Under the pieces are notes generated by a model. It was not told the origin of the DNA. It saw nothing but the letters and a program-made list of their open reading frames with translations, and searched no databases. Positions 55,791 to 64,000 of a stretch of 64,000 bases of DNA are shown here, one piece after another. The stretch comes from Chloroflexi bacterium TSY (GTDB taxonomy: Bacteria; Chloroflexota; Anaerolineae; Caldilineales; Caldilineaceae), in NCBI GenBank assembly GCA_019217005.1, contig JAHBNG010000075.1:6219-70218 (forward strand), written 5' to 3'. A program made the position numbers and the translations under genes. Each line of letters opens with the position of its first letter. The stretch's first letter is position 1.

Positions 55791-57242
55791 ATTGCGTTGA
55801 TTATCGATTCATTCGTCGTGCGTCCGCTGTTGGACGGGAGCGAAGTGGAGTTAGAAGGGTCGGGTATCCCCGAGTCAGTGGTCCAAATTTTGGTAAACGA
55901 TTCGGTGGTGAGCACGACAACAATCGATGTCAATGGTGGCTGGGAGGCAGTGGCTCAGTTTGATGCACCGGATAATTACGAATTGTTGGTGCAGTCGATT
56001 GATCCAGAGGAAGAGATATCTAAAGCCCAAGTGCCACTACAATCCGTACTGCTTGCCATGCCATCCCCAACCAGAACGCCAACGGAAACGCCAGAGCCAA
56101 CGGAGACTCCCACCCTGGAACCAACGGAAACGCCAGAGCCAACAGCCACCCCGATTGTTTTCACCATCAATTCATTTGTGGTGCATCCTCTGTTGGATGG
56201 GAGCGAGGTGGAGCTAGAAGGGTCGGGTATCCCCGAGTCGGTGGTCCAAATTATGGTGAACGATTCGGTGGTGAGCACGACGACAATCGATGCAGATGGC
56301 GAGTGGAATGCCGTGGCTCAGTTTGATGCACCTGATAATTATGAGTTGCTGGTAGAGTCGATTGATCCAGAAGGCAATGTGTCGTTGGCTCAACTGCCGC
56401 TCCAGTCTCTGCTGTTGGCTTTGCCATCCCCAACCAGAACGCCGACGGAAACGCCCGTTCCAACGGAGACTCCTACCCTGGAACCAACGGATACGCCAGA
56501 GCCGACTGCCACCCCGATTGTTTTCACCATCAATTCATTCGTGGTGCACCCTCTATTGGATGGGAGCGAAGTGGAGTTAGAAGGGTCGGGTATCCCCGAG
56601 TCGGTGGTCCAAATTATGGTGAACGATTCAGTGGTGAGCACGACGACAATCGATGCAGATGGCGAATGGAATGCCGTAGCTCAATTCGATGCACCGGATA
56701 ACTATGAGTTGTTGGTAGAGTCAGTTGATCCAGAGGGCAATGTGTCGTTGGCTCAACTGCCGCTCCAGTCTCTCATGTTGGCTTTGCCATCCCCAACCAG
56801 AACGCCAACGGAAACGCCAGAACCAACGGAGACTCCCACCCTGGAACCAACGGATACGCCAGAGCCGACTGCCACCCCGATTGTTTTCACCATCAATTCA
56901 TTCGTGGTGCATCCTCTGTTGGATGGGAGCGAGGTGGAGCTAGAAGGGTCGGGCATCCCCGAATCAGTGGTCCAAATTATGGTGAACGATTCGGTGGTGA
57001 GCACGACGACAATCGATGTGGATGGTGAGTGGAATGCCGTGGCTCAGTTTGATGCGCCGGATAACTATGAGTTGTTGGTGGAGTCGATTGATCCAGAGGG
57101 CAATGTGTGGTTGGCCCAACTGCCGCTCCAGTCTCTGCTGTTGGCCATGCCATCCCCAACCAGAACGCCAACGGAAACGCCCGTTCCAACAGAGACTCCC
57201 ACCCTGGAACCCACCGCCACATTGGAGCCAACGGCTACACCG
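55791..57242 (+). repeat. Tandem 363-bp coding repeat, four units
   Basis: Units begin at 55791, 56154, 56517 and 56880, each 121 codons (one Ig-like domain plus a TPTETP-type linker). The last three are nearly identical at DNA level; the first is more diverged. Such identity suggests recent duplication and makes the true copy number uncertain in an assembly. Confidence 0.85.
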
Positions 57243-60200
57243 ATTGTCCCTGAGATCAGTACATTTTCTCTCAATACAGAAGGCGTTACAACCACGGTTA
57301 TTTTCTCAGGAACAGGTGCACCCGCGTCTGCCGTGTCTTTCAATATCGATGACTCGTTGGCCAAGATGACAACGACGGATGATGATGGCCACTGGTCAAC
57401 ATCGACAACTTTCTTGCCCGGTATCTATAAGGTCTACGTTGAGACCATCACAAAAGCGGAGGGCCAGCCGAGTATTAGGCAGGAGTCTGCTGCAATTGCT
57501 TTACGGATTGCGCCTCAGGCAACCGTTGCGCCGGATCCAACACCGAGTCCAACACCAATACCGCCACCTGTACCCGAGATCAGCGCATTCTCGCTGAACA
57601 CGGAAGGTGTTACGACGACCGTTGTCTTCTCGGGAACGGGTGCGCCCGAGTCTGCCGTGTCTTTCAATATCGACGACTCGTTGGCCAAGATGACAACAAC
57701 GGATGATGAAGGACAGTGGTCAACAGCAACAGCTTTCTTGCCAGGCACTTACAAGGTCCACGTTGAGGCCATCACAAAAGTGGAAGACCAACCGAGCATT
57801 CGCCTGGAATCTGAACCGATTGTTTTACAGATTGCGCCGCCGATTAGGACAATCACATCAACAGAAGTTGTCACACAGCCAACGGAAATCATTGCACCGT
57901 CACCGACAATAACGCCAACGGCAACGGCTACACCAGAACCAACAGCTACACCGATCGCGTTGACAATTGATTTATTCGTGGTGCGACCCTTAATAGATGG
58001 GAGCGAAATAGAGTTAGATGGGACGGGTCTGCCAGAGTCCGTCGTGCAAATATTAGCCAACGGTTCCGTAGTGAGCACGGCGACAATTGATGCGGACGGT
58101 GGCTGGTATGTTCTGACTCAATTGGATGCCCCAGACGACTATGAGTTGTCGGTTCAGTCTACCGATCCTGAGGGCACCGTATCACAAACTCAGCGCTTGA
58201 CAGGGGCTTTTCAAGTGACTGTCCCAACTGCAACACCAACCATTGCACCGACAGCAACCGCAACGCCAACTGTGACCCCAATTGCGCTGACTATCGACTC
58301 GTTTGTGGTACGACCTCATTTAGTTGGGAGTGAAATGGAACTGGCTGGAGCGGGGGTGCCAGAATCCGAGGTACGAGTTTTGGTCAATCGTTCGGTTGTC
58401 AGCACAACCACGGTGGATGTGGAAGGCGATTGGTATCTGCTTACTCAACTTGATACACTGGAGATATCGGGGCTATCGGTTCAGTCGGACAATCCAGATG
58501 GAACAATCTCACAGGCTCACTTGACACTTGAATCTTTGCTTTTTGCTCTGCCTTCGCCCACGCTTACGCCAACCGATACACCGACATCTGAACCGACAGC
58601 AACGCCTGTTCCAACAGCAACCGCAACACCCGTTCCGATTGTGCCGGAAATCGGTAAAGTCTCTATTGATAACGGACTGATCACAAGCACCGTCACCCTA
58701 ACTGGAACTGGTGCACCGACCGCAGCATTGGACATTTTGCTGGATGGTACCATTGTTAGCACAATGACGATTGACGCGGAAGGGACATGGTATTACATGA
58801 CCTCCCTAGATGTTCCAGGGCGCTACGAATTTATGGTGAAAAGTCACGTGAAAACTGGGGATGGTCAGACAATTGTCAAATCTTCTGAGCCGGTCGATAT
58901 TTCATTGACGGCGCCACCAACCGTAACGCCGACCCACACACCCACAGAGATCCCAACACCGACTGCTACGCCCACACGGACTGCCACGCCGACCCATACA
59001 TCTACGCATACCCCAACACCGACGAAAATCGTACTCAACTTACAATTTCAGCTGCCTGCGCTCAACACACCAACCGAAACGGCTACGTCAACAGCCACGC
59101 CAACTAGCACGGCCACAGACACCCCGATGCCAACGGCCACACCCACAATTACACCAATCCCCTTATCTTGTTCCGTTGATCGACCGGAAGTCGTTGTTGG
59201 TGAGACACTGACACTGTCGGGGTTTAGCGAGCCGAGAAGTACCGTTGATGTCATCGTCGGCAATCGGGTAATCGGGAGCGTGGTAACAGGTGATAATGGT
59301 GCTTGGTCATTCGCTGTTGAATTCAGCACATCTGGGGTGCAATCTGTGAGTTGTCGTTCGCCTGGCCGTGGTAATATCATGGTAGCAGCTATTGTGATGG
59401 TTCATGCCCCGACCGCAACGCCAACCAATACGGCTACTGATACATCCACCCCGACAGAAACTCCTGAACCGACTTCCACAGATACACCTCTGCCAACTAA
59501 TACATCCACCCCGACAGAAACTCCCACTGAAACGGCCACTGCACAACACGCACCAATCGGTGCAACACGCTTTATACGGTCACCAACGAGCACACCCTCC
59601 ACAACGCCAGAGCCAGCTACTTCTGAGGATGAAGCGAAAGTAGCACTTTTACAACCTCCTCGGTTTCAGCGTCAACCAACAGTCACATCCACCCACACAG
59701 CTGAACCTCCATCCACCGCAACAGCCACAGTCGTGCCGCCAACAATTAATCGTTGTTCCGCTACTGGTCAGATACCGCTGGGGGAGGTCACGATACGTGG
59801 TACCGCCGGAGCGGATAGCTCAGTTCAGATTCTTGTTGGTGGTTTCATCAGGGCCTTCACCGCCACTGACGGTCAAGGTAATTGGACCTATCGAATCGAT
59901 TTTAAGACTCCCGGTGAATATTTGCTTGGCGTGCAAAGCATCGACAGTAGCGGCGCAGTGACTGCACGATCAGGTGATGTGCCATGTGTTGTGCTAGCGC
60001 CAACCCCGACGCCAACCAATACAAATACCCCCACACACACACCGACGCCAACCAATACAAATACCCCCACACACACACCGACGAACACTTCTACACCAAC
60101 TGATACCCCGACAAACACAGCCACTGCCACCAACACATCAACCAATACGCCAACGCCGACTGAGACGCCAACCAATACGCCAACTCCCACCGCTACCTTT

Positions 60201-60870
60201 ACACCAGTCCCAGTGGATCTCGGGGGGAAGATTTGGCTTGATTTGAATAACGATGGAGTTCAGGATGAAGGTGAGCCAGCGTACTTTGCGCAATTAGAGA
60301 TCACGCTCACTGATCCAGCGGGTATATCTCAGTCGGTTTTGTCAGATTCAGAGGGTCACTATCTCTTTTCGGATCTGGTGCCGGAGAGAAGATATCGGGT
60401 CAGCTTTATCAAACCCGACGGCTTCAATTTCACTTTGACTGATCAACATGATGATGACACACAAGATAGTGATGTTGCGATTCCGGATCCAGAGGGGGCC
60501 CCGGAATATGGCGTTGTGGAAGTTCTACTGGGTCTTGAGGATAATCTTGCGGTCGATGCTGGGCTGACGGCTGGTGTTGGCATCAGCATGGAACTCCAAG
60601 CGAGTCAGGAGATTGTCTGCGCGGGTGAACCTGTGACCGTGCGGATGATTACACGCATGTTGAATGCTGGTCCGGGATTTCAATTTCGCAATATTAAAGT
60701 GTGGAATAGCGATATCAATCCAACCATTGATATTCATAATACCTACTTTGTTAAAGCAAGTGATCTCAACCAAAATGGCTATCTAGATTGGCTTGATCTG
60801 GATGGTCAAGAAAATCTGGCCCCAAATGGCGATCGGCAAAGCGACGAAGAGTTTATCCACGAATATAAAA

Positions 60871-62374
60871 CTTTACTTTCTGGTAAAGGCTTGAGTGACA
60901 AAGGGCAAACCGAAAGGGGCGGAAAAAAGAATCCACCCTGAAAAAACGGGATAAAATGTAAAAATAGTGCTCGGCTAGTTTAAGCAGCGGCATTGAGGCG
61001 GCGATGAGCGAGAACGCCTTTAGGGAAATGGTGTGAAACCGAGGCCTTTTTCCGAAAGTCAGGGTCGAGTTGGTCGGGAGTTGGAAAAAGAGCACTCGAG
61101 AGAACGCGGCGCAGCCTGCCGGGAGTGGCTTGAGGCTCTCGATCCCAGTAGCCAGTCGGTATGGGAGGAAGAGAAGCGGCTAAATGGGAAAGAAGATTGC
61201 CAGCAAGCAGCCCCAGTTCAGGTAAGCGGAAGCAAGCCTCATCGGCATGAACAAATTGACGATGTAAGCCAATCATCTGCTTGGAAGCCAAGGGGGGATG
61301 TTCAACAGGCCAGCGCTCCAGAGAGAAAAGATAAATGGTTTCAGCTTGTAAAGCCATGACGGTCGCCAGAACCAAAGGTGTGTGATAAGCAGGATCCTGA
61401 AAGACGTAAATCGAATAGGTGCGGTTGGCTGTATCCACCTTGGTTGTCCTGGGGACGAGATTGTGCCATGCTTGATAGCGAATCAGGCGACCACTATAGA
61501 CAAATTGACCAAACGAGTCTGGAGTTGTGGCCTCGAGTCGCTTTCCCCTATAGCATCGAGAGAGCGGACGCACAATATCACCATATTCGGGTGGTCTGCC
61601 TTTTTCCTTACGTTCGGGTAACTCATTGCGGCGCGCTGTGCAGTTAATCGCTTCCCGAAGGACAAATCGGTCGACGTCGCTTTCTAGCATTTCTCTGATT
61701 GTAAACCCGGCATCGACCACCGCCACTTCGTCTGACTCCAGTGATTTCTTGGTCTCTTTCAGCAGCTTTTTCCGAAACTCACTTTCCTTTGTGCCTACCT
61801 CGCATCTCATGATTGCCTTGAGCAGTGGCACTCGTTTCCCGCCTATCTCCCCCGAGCTTATCATCACTCCAAAGATGAGCGCGGGCAATGCCCGACGAGC
61901 CGTTGAGTTATAGAGTCGGTTCACTTTCCCTTGCAGCTTCGGTCGCCAGAACCCTGTGATATCTATGCTTTTCACTCGGTATCCTTCTAACTTTTTTGCC
62001 TCCTATTCCCCTTTCCACTCCACTTCTTCTTGCCACGATGAGAGCAGGCTTGCAATATCCCATGATCCATATCGAAAGCTCCACCAGCTTCGCCGGAGCT
62101 CCTCATCTTCAAACCCGCTTTCACTCAATCCACTATGGATTGCTCCTCGACTTTTCAGAAACGACCCATTCATCATCGCCCACATCAGACGCATTACATT
62201 TACGTTTGTTCCCACCGGCGTTACTTGCAATACATTCATCAGTACTGCTATAGTTATTTCTGGCGCGGTTAGCATTCCTTCCTCCTTTTTGGGTTCTCTA
62301 CCTTTAGGATGAAACGCTAACCGCTTTTTGTCACATTTCTCACCTCATCTCTTTTCTTTTACCAGAAAGTAAAG
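60871..62374 (-). mobile_element. IS4-superfamily insertion sequence, copy 3
   Basis: 1,504 bp. Ends CTTTACTTTCTGGTAAAGG and the matching inverted end. The flanks TAAAA (60866-60870) and TACAA (62375-62379) are an imperfect 5-bp target duplication. It is inserted in the giant surface-protein gene and is more diverged than copies 1 and 2. Confidence 0.9.
60980..62275 (-). pseudogene. IS4-type DDE transposase, frameshifted near N-terminus (copy 3)
   Basis: This copy is open through the site that breaks copies 1 and 2 (PLSRCYRGKRLEATTPDS) and reaches what is likely the true C-terminus, GVLAHRRLNAAA. It is broken earlier instead: extra bases near 62005-62025 (CCTATTCCCCTTTCCACTCC) shift the frame after WQEEVEW. 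The YREK Tyr is Ser here (SLERWPVEHPPLASK). No copy in the window is intact. Confidence 0.85.
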
Positions 62375-63321
62375 TACAAGAGTCTTTACACAAACCACCC
62401 AGATTACTGCTGGTGATCAGGCCGATGTCTATTTGGTCGATGATCCCATCAATCCAACAAATGTTGCATCTTTAGAGAAAACCGTCAGCGCCAGCGACAC
62501 CATGACCATCACAGCCGTGAATCTAGAAGTGATTCTGGCGGTTGCGCCCGACACGCAGACAGTCGAGATCGGTCAAAGCGCCACCCTTGTTATCACCGTT
62601 ACCAACAATAGTGATGTTGAGCTTCAAGACTTGTCGCTCACACATCCCTGGCCGCAAGTTGCAATCAGACCATCTCCTTGCTGGAGACAGGCGAGAGCTA
62701 TTCCTATTTATGTGCTGACCAATATCGCCACTGATACTGTTGTGGCAATCGATCTAGATGGAAGTGTTGGTGATGATATATGCTCGATTGTGGAGCAGAA
62801 CGAAGCGATTGTCGAAGCTGTTGAACCGCCAACCGCGACACCAACGCCGACCAGTACTCCAACAGCCACTCCAACCAATACGAATACACCCACGAGTACA
62901 GCAACAGCGACCAGTACTCCAACCAACACACCAACCAACACCCCGACAGCGACGAACACAAAGGTGCGGGTGGCGATTGCATTGCAGCTCCCGGCCCTGT
63001 TGACGCCAACTGCTACAGGTACAGATACAGCTACACCAACGGATACGCCTACTCCAGAGCCAACAGCCACCCCAACCAATACCTCAACACCAGACACACC
63101 ACGTGACCTACCGAATACGGGATTTGGTTTCACCGATGGTCTTGCGAATATTATGATTCCTTTTTTGTTGATCTTGGTATTGAGTGGGTATAGTTTTTAT
63201 CGATACAGACGTGAGTTGGTTCGTGGACAGTAGGAGCAATGGTGAGGCGAAAAGAGGTTCGTGTCACGAATTGGATGAACACGAATATAGTGTCGTCGAA
63301 AATATGAGATTAAAGCCAGAA

Positions 63322-63353
63322 CTGTAGCCCGTCCATACAAGGACGGGCTACAG
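63322..63353. terminator. Strong GC-rich hairpin between convergent genes
   Basis: CTGTAGCCCGTCC (63322-63334) pairs perfectly with GGACGGGCTACAG (63341-63353), loop ATACAA. It lies between the surface-protein stop and the lgt stop. Likely a bidirectional terminator or REP-like element. Confidence 0.65.
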
Positions 63354-63415
63354 CTAATCATTCAGAACTTCGATTCTGGGATTGTTGCGTTATGGATGGC
63401 GAACAACGTCATTCT

Positions 63416-64000
63416 TTATGCGGCTATTGGGTTACTGGCATCTGGCTGCGGTCGCCTGTGACGCCAATAGAGCGTAATCGCTGAGCCGATAACGGCGATG
63501 GCAGATAAAATATGTACAACATTGAATGGGGTGCCTGGGAAGAACCAGGAATCTGTCCGCACAAATTCAATACAAAAACGGCCTAACGGGTACCAGATCA
63601 AGTAGAGTAGAATCATATCTCCAGGCAACAATTTGTCTTCGTAGCGCCGAGAAATCCAAAAGAGCAGAAAGAAACCGATGAAATTCCAAAGCGATTCGTA
63701 GAGAAAGAGAGGGTGAAACGTGCTTGCAGGAAACTGGCTCATGTCTGCGTAAGCGCAATGCGATGGCTTTGGTCAATATCGAGTCCCCACGGCAAGGTTG
63801 TTGGAGGACCGTAAAGCTCTTGGTTGATAAAGTTTGCAAGACGCCCGATGGCTTGGCCGAGAGGCAGACCTGCCGACACCATCCAGGTATATCAATACTG
63901 GCAGGTTGCGCCAACGTGCAAAGAGGTAAAGGCAATGCTGCCAAAGATGAAACCACCAAAGATATGGATACCACCAGTCCAGATCTGTAAAATACGGATC
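63416..64000 (-). pseudogene. lgt: Prolipoprotein diacylglyceryl transferase (Lgt), partial, with frame breaks
   Basis: The C-terminal half of the membrane enzyme that transfers diacylglycerol to lipoprotein Cys; the gene continues beyond base 64000. Reading from the right, IWTGGIHIFGGFIFGS, then [15 protein letters not shown], then the signature [23 protein letters not shown], then [20 protein letters not shown] and the closing helices are all present, but in alternating frames. Breaks lie near 63930, 63880 and 63745. Lgt is needed for lipoproteins such as the DUF3179 protein. Three one- or two-base breaks in 100 codons may point to sequence error rather than loss. Confidence 0.85.

Larger units (their letters stand above)
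54372..63233 (+). pseudogene. Giant LPNTG surface protein with Ig-like repeats, split by IS copy 3
   Basis: An N-terminal transmembrane anchor or signal (FVVLLLLALVLIALLLI) is followed by about 15 Ig-like units of the type SEVELEGSGIPESVVQI...VVSTTTIDADGEW, separated by Thr-Pro linkers. Then come an SdrD-B-like domain ([19 protein letters not shown]), a DUF11-like region, more Thr-Pro linker, and a sortase signal LPNTG followed by a membrane helix and [11 protein letters not shown]. The IS (60871-62374) separates residue 2166 from the rest. Rejoining 60870 to 62380 restores the frame ([12 protein letters not shown]), about 2,450 residues. Two compensating frame breaks lie near 62645 and 62712. 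The truncated product would lose its wall anchor. Confidence 0.88.

Noticed and set aside
55791..57242. CRISPR-like periodic repeats
   Set aside because: The period is 363 bp, fully coding, with no short identical repeats and unique spacers and no cas genes.
54500..60200. Long open frames on the minus strand across the surface protein (Val/Gly-rich translations)
   Set aside because: They are mirror products of the Thr-Pro repeat DNA, with no ribosome-binding sites or recognisable domains.

Overview
The window reads as a chromosomal piece of an uncultured or environmental Chloroflexota bacterium, most like the Caldilineales/Anaerolineae. This is inference from gene content. Exported proteins have very long Thr-Pro linkers. 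One gene combines BTAD, NB-ARC and WD40 domains. There is an LPxTG-anchored giant surface protein, and small-molecule enzymes of the PhyH, enolase, BKACE and Tm-1-like families are abundant. No rRNA, tRNA or CRISPR array was seen.

Layout. 1-10.9 kb: a truncated galactonate-dehydratase-like gene, a broken kelch protein, then PhyH dioxygenases, an aldo/keto reductase, an M28-like protein, a 2-hydroxyacid dehydrogenase, a BKACE enzyme and a short-chain dehydrogenase, which look like catabolism of small organic acids and sugars. 11-21.7 kb: a minus-strand run with a ketopantoate-reductase-family gene split by an insertion sequence, another SDR, a 2-keto-4-pentenoate-hydratase-like enzyme, two GT-C membrane glycosyltransferases, a DUF3179 lipoprotein with an in-frame UGA, and a Tm-1-like protein. 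22-32.7 kb: two beta-propellers, PHP and EEP hydrolases, a third PhyH, a decayed BTAD/NB-ARC/WD40 gene and a cupin. 33-46 kb: a decayed metalloprotease/haem-motif region, then a group with FHA, VWA, XRE, flavoprotein and CBM48 genes, packed with small palindromic repeats. 46.4-48.9 kb: an ECF sigma factor whose anti-sigma gene is split by an insertion sequence. 49-53.4 kb: sugar/alcohol oxidoreductases, an alpha/beta hydrolase and an N-formylglutamate amidohydrolase family gene. 53.8-63.2 kb: a helix-hairpin-helix membrane protein and a roughly 2,450-residue LPNTG surface protein split by an insertion sequence. The end holds part of lgt.

The strongest unusual signals are as follows. (1) In the DUF3179 gene the only in-frame stop is a UGA at the first Cys of the family's CPLC motif, followed at the right distance by an 8-bp stem with a GUU loop, so this is a candidate selenoprotein. 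(2) A shared 21-bp palindrome, GAACAAAC-N5-GTTTGTTC, lies upstream of three separate gene sets and is a probable operator of one regulon. (3) Three copies of one IS4-type element, two with perfect 5-bp target duplications and one with an imperfect one, disrupt three genes that can be rejoined in frame. (4) At least five families of short palindromic repeats crowd the accessory part and in two places supply a start or stop codon to a gene.

Caution: many single-base frame breaks, several in homopolymers and three inside lgt alone, suggest that some 'pseudogenes' here may be sequence or assembly errors rather than decay. The IS insertions and the NB-ARC deletion are not explained that way.
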